Source: DATKBT01 sp035546295
GTDB lineage: Bacteria > Acidobacteriota > Thermoanaerobaculia > Multivoradales > Multivoraceae
Length of the DNA stretch: 64,000 bases
Direction of reading: 5' to 3'
NCBI GenBank assembly: GCA_035546295.1
Contig: DATKBT010000114.1
Span: forward strand, 62,001-126,000
Within the stretch, counting starts at the first letter, position 1. Each line of letters starts with the position of its first letter. The notes below the pieces were generated by a model. That model worked only from the letters and a program-made list of their open reading frames with translations. It did no database searches and had not been told where the DNA came from. Below are positions 1 to 7,428 of this stretch, piece by piece. Position numbers and translations under genes: made by a program.

Positions 1-381
1 GAGCACGCGCACCGTGAACGGACGACTGGTGTAGGTGCTGCCGTCGATCTCGGCGCTGACCGTTCCGATCTCGAACTTGCCGACCCTGAGCGGGATCAGC
101 AGGTAGGTCAGCTCCGCGGCGATCGTCGACCGACCGTTGACGATCTGGGTGATCGTGCTCTGCCCTCGCGGGAGCACACGGAAGTCGGGGAGCGGCGGCA
201 GCTCGGGCACCACGTTCACGGCGCCCTCGACCGTCACCGTCAGCATGAGCTGCTCGTCGAGCGTCAGCTCGTTGCGGTCCACCGTGGCGCGCACCTGCTG
301 CGCCAGGACGGGGCCGCCCGCCGACGCGAGCAGCAGCAGGAGCCAGGCGGTCACCGAAGACGATCGCGGCAACGCGCTCAC
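1..381 (-). CDS. batD: BatD-like protein, N-terminal part (runs off left edge)
   Basis: This is the first 127 codons of a secreted or membrane protein. A GTG start at 381 overlaps the batC stop as GTGA. The N-terminus is a signal peptide with hydrophobic core WLLLLLASAGG and probable cleavage after VLA (residue 27). It is followed by beta-rich sequence beginning VRATVDRNELTLDEQ and then a VPELPPLPDFRVL stretch, typical of BatD/'oxygen tolerance' proteins, which repeat Ig-like modules in the periplasm before a C-terminal membrane helix. It is the last visible gene of the MoxR-Bat operon. The family's biochemical role is unsettled (aerotolerance or envelope stress). The C-terminus and true length cannot be seen. 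Confidence 0.8.
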   Translation of the reverse strand, partial: MSALPRSSSVTAWLLLLLASAGGPVLAQQVRATVDRNELTLDEQLMLTVTVEGAVNVVPELPPLPDFRVLPRGQSTITQIVNGRSTIAAELTYLLIPLRVGKFEIGTVSAEIDGSTYTSRPFTVRVL

Positions 382-1415
382 CAGTCCTTCTCCAGCCGTT
401 TCACCCGCCCCTTCGCCTGCTTTCCCTCGGGCCGTTCCTCCTCGAGTCCCTGCAGGAAGCGCTCGGCCTGCTCCGGGCTCATCGCGGCCGGATCCTGCGG
501 CTCGGCGGCGGCGCCCTCGGCCGGAGACTCCTGCGGCAGCGGGGGCTGGTCGGCGACGTTCGGATCCGACTCCCCAGGGTCGACCTGTCCGTTGGCGTTC
601 GTGTCCTCCTCGCCGTCGGTCCGGCCGTCGCCGTCGGTGTCGGGATTCTGCGGGTCGGTCGGGTTGCGGCCCCTCCGCTCGACCTGGTCGGGCAGGCCGT
701 CCTGATCCGAGTCGCGGGGGTCGGGAGCGCCGCGATCCTCGCTCTCCTGCTGCTCGTTCGGCTCCTGACCGTCGTGGCCCTCCGGTTGGCTCTGCTCGCT
801 CTCGCCCTGTTCCTGCTCCTGCTCCTGCTGATCCTGTTGCTGTTGTTGCTGTTGTTGCTGCTGCTGTTGCTGTTGCCGCTCGAGCTCCCGCTGGACGAAC
901 TCCAGGTTGTACTTCGCGTCCTGGTCGTCGGAGTCGATCTCGAGAGCGGAGCGATAGTGCTCGATCGCGTCCTCGAGACGCCCCTGGCGATAGGCCGCGT
1001 TGCCGAGGTTGTAGAGAGCCTCGGCGCGCAGCCCCTCGTCCTCCGCCTCGGCGGCCCGGTTGTACTCGCGCTCCGCGGCCTCGTAGTCGTCGAGCTTGTA
1101 GTAGGTGCTGCCGAGATTCAGGTGGACGACGGGATCCTCGGGGCGCGCGACCTGGGCGTTGGCGAACCCCTCGAGCGCGCGGTCGAAGCGGCCCGACTCG
1201 TAGGCGACGTAGGGGTCCTTCGGCGCCTCCTCCGGCCGCCCTGGTCGCTGCTGCCCCGAGGCGACCGCACCCTCCGCCGCGCCGGCCCGCGCGCCGGTCG
1301 ACGCCGCCAGCGCGCCCGCCGCCAGCGCGAGCGTCCAGGCGACCGCCGCGCCGGGCCGAAGGCCCCGGAAACGGTCAGCGGCCAAGCGCCTCTCCTGCTC
1401 GGTTTCGTTGCGCAC
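378..1415 (-). CDS. batC: BatC-like TPR protein with poly-Gln tract and TSP3-type Ca-binding repeats
   Basis: A 345-aa exported protein with an N-terminal signal or anchor segment (about residues 22-45). Two to three TPR units follow (about 85-175; motifs LGSTYYKLDDYEAAEREY and LGNAAYRQGRLEDAIEHY). Next come 14 consecutive Gln (181-194), a Gln/Glu-rich linker, and acidic DxDxDG loops (DSDQDGLPD, DTDGDGRTDGEED; about 235-282) resembling thrombospondin type-3/calcium-binding repeats. The tail is rich in Pro, Ala and Glu. BatC proteins are TPR partners of the VWA proteins BatA and BatB. The polyQ-TSP3 extension is not standard for the family. It overlaps batB by 41 bases and batD by 4. The start is uncertain; a downstream start would shorten the overlap. 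Confidence 0.8.
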   Translation of the reverse strand: MRNETEQERRLAADRFRGLRPGAAVAWTLALAAGALAASTGARAGAAEGAVASGQQRPGRPEEAPKDPYVAYESGRFDRALEGFANAQVARPEDPVVHLNLGSTYYKLDDYEAAEREYNRAAEAEDEGLRAEALYNLGNAAYRQGRLEDAIEHYRSALEIDSDDQDAKYNLEFVQRELERQQQQQQQQQQQQQQDQQEQEQEQGESEQSQPEGHDGQEPNEQQESEDRGAPDPRDSDQDGLPDQVERRGRNPTDPQNPDTDGDGRTDGEEDTNANGQVDPGESDPNVADQPPLPQESPAEGAAAEPQDPAAMSPEQAERFLQGLEEERPEGKQAKGRVKRLEKDW

Positions 1416-2493
1416 GATCAGAGATCAGCGGCTCGATCATCAGCGCCGCCGCGGCGAGTGCAACAAGCCACTGGAACCGATCCTTCCAGCGCTGTCGGCG
1501 GGCGGAGCCGAGCTCTCGATCCTGCAGTGTAGCTTTGATCCCCTGGAGGTAGATCTCCTCGAGGTCGACATCGCCGGTCACCGAGCGCACGTAGCGCCCG
1601 CCGGTCTCGAGCGCGATCTGCTGGAGGGTCGGCTCGTCGAGCATGGACAGGATCACCTCTCCGGAGCGATCGCGCCGGAAGCCCCCGCCGGGCGCCGGAA
1701 TCGGGGATCCCTCGTCGCGGCCGATGCCGATGCAGAAGATCCGCACGCCGGCTTCCGCGGCGCGGCGCGCCTCCTCGATCGCCTTGCCGCCGTGATCCTC
1801 ACCGTCGGTGATCAGGATGATCGCGCGCGACTCCCGGGAGCCGCCGTCCTCGAACGCCTCGACCGACTTGCGAATCGCCTCGTCGATCGCGGTGCCCTTG
1901 ACCGGAATGAGGTCCGGATCGAGCGAGTCCAGGAACAGGTGCGCGGCGCCGTAGTCGAGGGTGAGCGGAAGCTCGAGGAAGGCGATGCCCGCGAACGCCA
2001 CCAGGGCGATGCGGTCGCCCTGCACCAGGCGCAGGAGATCGCGGATCTCGCGGCGCGCCCGCTCGAGACGGCTCAGCTCCTCGCCGGCGCCGCTGTCGCG
2101 AACCAGCATCGAGTCGGAGACGTCGAGCGCCACCACGACGTCGACCCCGCGGCGCCGCACCTCCTCCCAGACGAAGCCGACCTTGAGGTCGGCGAGGGCG
2201 AGGACTCCGGCGGCCAGCGCGACCACCAGCAGGCCCGCCTTGAGGAGCCGGCGCGGACGGCTGACCCCGCTGGTCAGCTTCTCGAGGAGCCCGGGGGCCG
2301 CGAACCTCGACAGCAGAAGCTCGCGCCGGCGCAGGCTCCACAGGAAGAAGAGCGCGAGAGCCGGCGCCAGCCACAGCAGCCAGAGCAGGTCGGGGCGGCC
2401 GAAGCGCACGTCCTCGACGCACCCCGCGCCGAGCATTGCCGGGATCGAGATTGCCAAGAGAACGGGGCCCGGGAGAGGACGGCTCGGTGTCAT
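1375..2493 (-). CDS. batB: BatB-like VWA-domain membrane protein
   Basis: A 372-aa inner-membrane protein. A hydrophobic N-terminus (residues 9-25, ending at Cys25) and a helix at 36-53 precede a third helix at 85-102. A von Willebrand factor A domain follows, with MIDAS motif DVSDS (124-128) and a later ITDGEDHGG segment. The C-terminal helix (WLVALAAAALMI) returns to the membrane. The topology (two N-terminal helices, VWA, C-terminal helix) is that of BatA/BatB. The ATG at 2493 overlaps the batA stop as ATGA, which fixes the start; the longer open frame upstream only shadows batA. The VWA MIDAS implies metal-dependent partner binding, probably to the TPR protein BatC. Confidence 0.88.
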   Translation of the reverse strand: MTPSRPLPGPVLLAISIPAMLGAGCVEDVRFGRPDLLWLLWLAPALALFFLWSLRRRELLLSRFAAPGLLEKLTSGVSRPRRLLKAGLLVVALAAGVLALADLKVGFVWEEVRRRGVDVVVALDVSDSMLVRDSGAGEELSRLERARREIRDLLRLVQGDRIALVAFAGIAFLELPLTLDYGAAHLFLDSLDPDLIPVKGTAIDEAIRKSVEAFEDGGSRESRAIILITDGEDHGGKAIEEARRAAEAGVRIFCIGIGRDEGSPIPAPGGGFRRDRSGEVILSMLDEPTLQQIALETGGRYVRSVTGDVDLEEIYLQGIKATLQDRELGSARRQRWKDRFQWLVALAAAALMIEPLISDRAQRNRAGEALGR

Positions 2494-3539
2494 GGCAGCA
2501 CTCTCAAGCGCGTGCCCAGCAGCCCGAGCTCGATCAGCAGGAGCGCCAGCGCCGGCGCGACGAACAGGGCGTAGCGCTCGTTGTATTCGGTGTAGGACTC
2601 GGTCGAGATCTCGGTCTTCTCGAGCTGGTCGATCTGCTGGTAGATCGTGCCGAGGGCCGCCTCGTCCTCGGCGCGGAAGTAGCCGCCGCCCGTGATCTCG
2701 GCCATCCGCCGCAGCGTCTCCTCGTCGATCTCCACGTTCTCGTACACCACCCGCGGCCCCAACCTGGTATCCACCAGGAACGGCGCCTGCCCGCGCGCGC
2801 CGGCCCCGATCGTGTAGACCTTGACGCCGAGGGTGGCGGCGATCTCGGCCGCCGTCACCGGGCTCAGCGCGCCGGCGTTGGAGCGGCCGTCGGTCAGCAA
2901 GATGACCACCTTGGAACGCGCCTGGGAGTCCTGCAACCGCTTGACGGCGATGCCGAGCGCGTCCCCGATCGCGGTCTCCTCCCCCGCCATCCCCACCTCG
3001 ACGCGCTCGAGGAACGTCGCCAGGATCCCGTGGTCGAGGGTCAATGGGCACTGGGTGAAGGCGTGGGTGCCGAACACCACGAGACCGATCTGGTCGTTGC
3101 CGCGCCCTTCGATGAAGCGTTCGACGACCCCCTGCGAGACCTCGAGGCGGTTTCGACGGCGGGCGATCGAGCGCTCCTGGGCGTCGAGGTCGAGCGCCTG
3201 CATCGAGCCCGAGGTGTCGAGCACCAGGACGATGTCGATGCCCTCGGTGTCGACGTTGGTCAGGGTCCGGCCGGTCTGCGGCCTGAGCATCGCCACCAGC
3301 AGCAGTGCGACGCTCAGCCAGCGCAGGGCGCCGACCAGACGGCGGGCGAGGAGGGCGCGGCTGCCGGGCAGCTCGCCGAGCTGGCGGAAGCTCGAGAAGC
3401 GCACCGTCGCACGAGTCGGCCGACCGAGCCAGGAGCGCACCCTGGGTAGGCTCGTCAGCAGGACCAGCCAGACCACGAACAGAGGGGCCAGCACCCACAG
3501 CAGCGGCAGATCCGCGAAGAAGAGCGGAGAGGAGGTCAT
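2490..3539 (-). CDS. batA: BatA-like VWA-domain membrane protein
   Basis: A 349-aa protein with N-terminal helices at about 11-29 and 70-85. A VWA domain carries a complete MIDAS DTSGS (108-112), a conserved Thr in the AIGDALGIAV region and the LLTDGRSNAG segment. A C-terminal membrane helix (ALFVAPALALLLIELGLL) follows. The architecture matches BatA. Its start overlaps the preceding lipoprotein gene's stop (ATGA, 3536-3539), and its own stop overlaps batB the same way, so the three genes are probably translationally coupled. It differs from batB in a canonical DxSGS MIDAS. The role is inferred from family and operon context. Confidence 0.9.
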   Translation of the reverse strand: MTSSPLFFADLPLLWVLAPLFVVWLVLLTSLPRVRSWLGRPTRATVRFSSFRQLGELPGSRALLARRLVGALRWLSVALLLVAMLRPQTGRTLTNVDTEGIDIVLVLDTSGSMQALDLDAQERSIARRRNRLEVSQGVVERFIEGRGNDQIGLVVFGTHAFTQCPLTLDHGILATFLERVEVGMAGEETAIGDALGIAVKRLQDSQARSKVVILLTDGRSNAGALSPVTAAEIAATLGVKVYTIGAGARGQAPFLVDTRLGPRVVYENVEIDEETLRRMAEITGGGYFRAEDEAALGTIYQQIDQLEKTEISTESYTEYNERYALFVAPALALLLIELGLLGTRLRVLP

Positions 3540-4633
3540 CCGCCCCCCTCTGCGGGGCGCAGGGAAGCGGGCGGGCCGGAGGCGGCGCGCGGCGGTTGGT
3601 CCTGCGGGCGGGCCTTCTCCTCCCCAGGCTTCTCCGACTCCGCCGGCCGCGTCGACTCGACGAACGAGACCGCAGTCTCGAAGGTCTCTTCGATCTGCCT
3701 CGACGACGGGATCAGCTGCGCGAACTTGACCTGGTCGGTCGCGTCCAGGAAGTCGCGCAGCCGTCGCGAGTCCTCCGCAGAGAGACCCTGCAGCTCGCCG
3801 AGGCTGGCCACGATCTCCTCGCTCGTGAGGTCGGTGGCGTTGAGGCCGAACCGCCCTTCGACGTACACGCGCACGGTCTCGGACAGCGCGAAGTAGTAGG
3901 CGCGAACCGCCTCGGGATCCCCGAAGTCGGTCTGCCGCAGGCGGGCGAGGGCCTCGAGCGCCGCCTCGTAGGGCGGCAGCGGCGCCGGCTCGGCGGCCGA
4001 CCGGCGGCGGCGTCGCCACCACCACCAGCCGAGCAGAGCGGCGAGCGCCGCCAAGGCCACGAGCGGCAGCACGATCGTCATCCACCGCGCCCGCTGCCGG
4101 CGCAGGGGCTTGACGTCGCGGATGTCGGTCGCCTCCGCCTCCTCGGTCGCCAGCAGCGAGGGGACCTCGACCGTGAGCTCGGACGTCGCCACCGTCTCGC
4201 GCAGCTCGCCCTCGCTGCCGTAGGCAACCTCGAGCGGCGGGATCGTGTGGACGCCGACGCGCTCCGCGACCAACAGGTATCTGCGCCGCTCGACCACCTG
4301 GCCGCGTCGGGCCAGCGTCTCCGCCGGCGGCTCGCCGGCCTCGACCCGCAGACCTCCGAAGCTCTCGGGGAGCGCGGGGAGCTCGACCGCGAGACCTTCG
4401 CGATGGGCGACCTCGACCGTGAGCTCGATGCGTTCACCCAGCGTTGCGGTGTCGGGTTCGATGGCGGCTCGCGCCCGAACCGGCTCCTCCGCACTCACCT
4501 CGAGTGCGGGGTCGACCGGCGGAGTGCAGCCGGCCGACGACGCCAGCGCCAGCGCCAGTGCGATGACGGGCCACGGCCGCAGGCGCGCCCTCCGGCTCCG
4601 ACCCGCTCCGGCACGAGAGATCCCGCAGCGCAT
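3536..4633 (-). CDS. BatD-like/DUF4381-like lipoprotein with a single membrane helix
   Basis: A 365-aa protein. A signal sequence ends in a lipobox-like SAGC (Cys36). An Ig-like extracytoplasmic region (about 45-165; IELTVEVAHREGL, VHTIPPLEVAYGSEGE) follows, then a strong membrane helix (about 185-205) capped by WWWWRRRRR, and a cytoplasmic helical tail of about 130 residues with LDATDQVKFAQL. The tail resembles the small helical domain encoded between DUF58 and the VWA genes in MoxR operons (DUF4381-type). It lies 7 nt after the DUF58 gene and overlaps batA by 4 nt. Exact family assignment is uncertain. A lipid-anchored protein that also has an internal helix would be unusual, so Cys36 may not be lipidated. 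Confidence 0.7.
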   Translation of the reverse strand: MRCGISRAGAGRSRRARLRPWPVIALALALASSAGCTPPVDPALEVSAEEPVRARAAIEPDTATLGERIELTVEVAHREGLAVELPALPESFGGLRVEAGEPPAETLARRGQVVERRRYLLVAERVGVHTIPPLEVAYGSEGELRETVATSELTVEVPSLLATEEAEATDIRDVKPLRRQRARWMTIVLPLVALAALAALLGWWWWRRRRRSAAEPAPLPPYEAALEALARLRQTDFGDPEAVRAYYFALSETVRVYVEGRFGLNATDLTSEEIVASLGELQGLSAEDSRRLRDFLDATDQVKFAQLIPSSRQIEETFETAVSFVESTRPAESEKPGEEKARPQDQPPRAASGPPASLRPAEGGG

Positions 4634-4640
4634 GCCGGAG

Positions 4641-5552
4641 CTACCTTCGATGCTCGCGCCAGCGGAAGTACTTCATGATCGCCTCGACGTAGGGTTCGTC
4701 GGTCCAGATCTCGATCTCGCCGACGCCGGCGGAGCGGAAGAGCTCCGTCCTCTGATCGCGATCGCGGGCGGCCAATCGCGCGAAGCCCTCCAGCACTCGC
4801 CGGTCCCTGGTGTCGACCAGCCGGACTTCTCCGGTCTCGGCGTTCTCGAGCTCGATCAGGCCGATCGGCGGCAGTCCCAGCTCGCGGCGGTCGCCGACCG
4901 AGATCGCGGTCAGATCGTGCCGCCGCGACGCCACCCGCAGCCGGTCCGCGAAGCCGTCAGCCTGGAAGTCGGAGAGCAGGAAGCAGACCGCGCGCCTGCG
5001 GGCCACCCGGCTGAGGAACTCGAGCGCTCCCTCGAGATCGGTGCCGCGCCCGGTGGGCCGAAAGGTGAGGATCTCGCGGATGACGCGCCAGACGTGGGCC
5101 CGCCCCTTCTTGGCCGGAATGAACAGCTCGACGTCGTCCGAGAACACGATCAGGCCGACCCGGTCGTTGTTGCGGATCGCGGTGTAGGCGAGCACCGCCG
5201 CCACCTCGGCGGCGACCTCGTTCTTCTGCCGCCCGCGCGTGCCGAAGGCTCCCGACGAGCTGACGTCGACCACCAGCATCACGGTGAGCTCGCGCTCCTC
5301 GCGATGCTCCTTGACGAAGGGGTGGCTCATCCGGGCCGTGACGTTCCAGTCGATGTGGCGGAAATCGTCCCCGGGCTGGTACTCGCGCACCTGCTCGAAC
5401 TCCATGCCGCGGCCCTTGAAGGCGCTCTCGTACTCCCCCGCCAGCACGTCGGTGACCAGCCGCTGCGTCCTGATCTGGATCGCCTTGATCCGCTGGAACA
5501 GCTCGGCGGGCAGCAGCTCGACGGAGTGCTCGCGCGCGGCGCTCGTCTTCAC
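4641..5552 (-). CDS. DUF58-domain protein (VWA-like, MoxR partner)
   Basis: A 303-aa cytoplasmic protein starting at a GTG that overlaps the moxR stop (GTGA, 5549-5552). It contains the DUF58 hallmark YQPGDDFRHIDWNVTAR (about 58-74) and a VWA-like MIDAS, VVDVSSSGAFG (about 90-100), then IVFSDDVELFIPAKKGR and ILTFRPTGRGTDL. Family members associate with MoxR AAA+ ATPases and are thought to act as substrate adaptors in maturation of metal- or cofactor-dependent complexes. The position directly after moxR and before the bat genes is the standard order. Length and motifs are complete. Confidence 0.92.
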   Translation of the reverse strand: MKTSAAREHSVELLPAELFQRIKAIQIRTQRLVTDVLAGEYESAFKGRGMEFEQVREYQPGDDFRHIDWNVTARMSHPFVKEHREERELTVMLVVDVSSSGAFGTRGRQKNEVAAEVAAVLAYTAIRNNDRVGLIVFSDDVELFIPAKKGRAHVWRVIREILTFRPTGRGTDLEGALEFLSRVARRRAVCFLLSDFQADGFADRLRVASRRHDLTAISVGDRRELGLPPIGLIELENAETGEVRLVDTRDRRVLEGFARLAARDRDQRTELFRSAGVGEIEIWTDEPYVEAIMKYFRWREHRR

Positions 5553-6535
5553 GGCACGTCGACGGTGTTGAGGATGTCCTGAAGCAGGTCGTCGGAAGTC
5601 AGGTCCTGGGCCTCGGCCTCGTAGGAGACGAGCACGCGGTGGCGCAGCACGTCGGGCGCCACGCTCTTGACGTCCTGGGGCGTGACGTAGGGGCGTCCCG
5701 CGAGGAACGCCTGCACCTTTGACGCCTGCGCCAGGTAGATCGTGGCGCGCGGCGAGGCGCCGTAGTCGATCAGCCGCTCGAGCGCCTCGAGCCGGTAGCG
5801 CGCGGGCTCGCGAGTGGCGAACACGAGGTCGACGATGTAGTCCTCGACCTTGGGGTCGACGTAGATCGCATCGGCGACCTCCCGCGCCCGCAGGATCGCC
5901 TCGACCGTGATCACCTTCTCGACCGTGGGACGCTCGCGCCGAGACATGCGCCGCAGAATCTCGCGCTCCTCTTCCTGCTTCGGGTAGAGCACCCGCAGCT
6001 TGAGCATGAAGCGATCGACCTGCGCCTCGGGCAGCGGGTACGTCCCCTCCTGCTCGATCGGGTTCTGGGTCGCCAGCACCAGAAAGGGATCGGGCAACCG
6101 GTAGGTCTCGTCGCCGATCGTCACCTGCCGCTCCTGCATCGCCTCGAGCAGCGCGCTCTGCACCTTCGCCGGCGCCCGGTTGATCTCGTCGGCGAGTAGC
6201 AGATTGGTGAAGATCGGCCCGTGCTTGACCACCCAGTCGTGGCTCTGGGGACGGTAGATCTGCGTGCCGATCAGGTCGGCGGGCAGCAGATCGGGCGTGA
6301 ACTGGATCCTCGAGAACCCCGTGTCGATCGCCTGCGCCAGCGTCTTGACGCTGGTGGTCTTGGCCAGGCCGGGAATGCCCTCGAGCAGGATGTGACCGTC
6401 GGCGATCAGCGCCATCAGCAGCCGATCGACCATGACGGTCTGACCGACGAGCACCTTCGCGACCTCCTCTCGGACGCACTGGATCGCGGGTGCGATCTCG
6501 TCGATTTCGGGCTTGAGCTGATCCGCAATCGTCAT
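5549..6535 (-). CDS. moxR: MoxR-family AAA+ ATPase
   Basis: A 328-aa chaperone-like ATPase, first gene of the Bat operon. Walker A is EGIPGLAKTT (52-61), Walker B LLLADEINRAP (about 105-115), then the MoxR sensor/pore region ATQNPIEQEGTYPLPEAQ and the AAA_lid_2 region near the C-terminus (YGASPRATIYLAQAS). Of two adjacent ATGs, 6535 has the better Shine-Dalgarno spacing (AGGAG, 6 nt); the one at 6541 abuts AGGAG directly. The operon promoter should lie in the 900-bp upstream gap. MoxR remodels VWA-containing partners, here DUF58/BatA/BatB. Confidence 0.94.
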   Translation of the reverse strand: MTIADQLKPEIDEIAPAIQCVREEVAKVLVGQTVMVDRLLMALIADGHILLEGIPGLAKTTSVKTLAQAIDTGFSRIQFTPDLLPADLIGTQIYRPQSHDWVVKHGPIFTNLLLADEINRAPAKVQSALLEAMQERQVTIGDETYRLPDPFLVLATQNPIEQEGTYPLPEAQVDRFMLKLRVLYPKQEEEREILRRMSRRERPTVEKVITVEAILRAREVADAIYVDPKVEDYIVDLVFATREPARYRLEALERLIDYGASPRATIYLAQASKVQAFLAGRPYVTPQDVKSVAPDVLRHRVLVSYEAEAQDLTSDDLLQDILNTVDVP

Positions 6536-7264
6536 CGCCATCTCCTGGCGGGAGCCGGTGTGAGGGTCGAGGGGTCGTCTTGCCGAGGAGCGAGGAGCAG
6601 GAGGGAATCGAGGGCGACGAACGATCGGGCTCCTGCGACCGGACTCGAGAGGGGCACTCGGTACCCGCGGTTCCGGTCGAGCGTGCGCCGCCGCAGGCCG
6701 CCCCGAAGGCACGACCGCAGAGCGCGTGGAGTCGCTCCGCGCGGCCAACGATTCTACCCGACGACGGCCGCGGGAAGGGACGAGACGGTTCTCCGACCGG
6801 CCGATCGGAGGGCGCCCCGAGTCGCGGCCGGGTCTTTGCCGGCCAGCCGCCGATCCGAGCACAGAGCGTCGGCCTCGGTCCTGCGCGAACGGATCGCAAC
6901 GTCAGAACGCCGACCCGCCAGGAGATGTGGCGCGCCGAATTGGCCGCCTCCGGTCTCCTGAATCGGCCGGCTGGGCGGCGGCCCCCTGGAGAACCGGGGC
7001 ATCGAGGGTCTCTTCCTGCCTGCCGACTCACGTGGCACCGAGGTTGCATTTCGTACGCCACGAGGCGGGCCCGGCGGCAAGTCGCACTCCAACGAGTTGC
7101 TCCCGAGTCAACGCGACCCAACCGCACGGTCTCCCACTTAGAGCGGTCGTGCCCCTCTCCTCCCGGAGAGGTCTTCCGAGCCGGGCCCGCCCCCCTCCTC
7201 GACAACGGACCGGGAGCCGGAGCGAGGTCGACGAGCCAGGCTCGAGGGTCAGCCCTCGTCGGTC

Positions 7265-7298
7265 TGGCGATGTCGATCCGGCCGGATCGACATCGCCA
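7265..7298. promoter_or_regulatory. 34-bp perfect palindrome, candidate operator
   Basis: Each 17-base half reads TGGCGATGTCGATCCGG and its exact complement, with no spacer. It is not followed by a T-run, so an intrinsic terminator is unlikely. It ends 19 bp before TATACT (7318-7323), covering the place of a -35 box, where a dimeric repressor or activator would bind. The role is inferred. Confidence 0.5.
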
Positions 7299-7317
7299 AT
7301 CCAGTGGCGCCTGTGGG

Positions 7318-7323
7318 TATACT
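7318..7323 (+). promoter_or_regulatory. Candidate -10 box for the FHA-GAF-PP2C gene
   Basis: TATACT matches the sigma-70 -10 consensus at five of six bases in otherwise very GC-rich DNA. No good -35 is visible; that position overlaps the palindrome. It would give a leader of about 100 nt before the TTG start. Confidence 0.35.
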
Positions 7324-7428
7324 CCCTCTCTCGACCAGAGCCCGGATCGAGCCCGCGGTCGGGCGCGCGCCCACCAGCGGCCTGTCGCCCGAACGTCCCG
7401 GGGAACCAAGCAACGAGGGGCGCAGGCG

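Larger units (their letters stand above)
6536..7428. other. Long intergenic region between moxR and the FHA-phosphatase gene
   Basis: Nearly 900 bp separate these divergent genes. The open frames here are low-complexity Arg/Pro/Ser shadows of GC-rich DNA with no recognisable domain. The only clear structure is the perfect palindrome at 7265-7298 and a -10-like TATACT at 7318. The rest may be a decayed gene or long regulatory leader; I could identify nothing more. Confidence 0.6.

Noticed and set aside
774..1532. Long Leu-rich plus-strand frame opposite batC
   Set aside because: It is the complement of the CAG/CAA poly-Gln tract (reads as poly-Leu) and of a convincing TPR gene; codon use and content are those of a shadow.
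6580..7428. Upstream extension of the FHA-phosphatase frame and an overlapping 255-aa frame
   Set aside because: Arg/Pro/Ser-rich noise without domains; the FHA domain begins right after the TTG at 7429 with a ribosome site.
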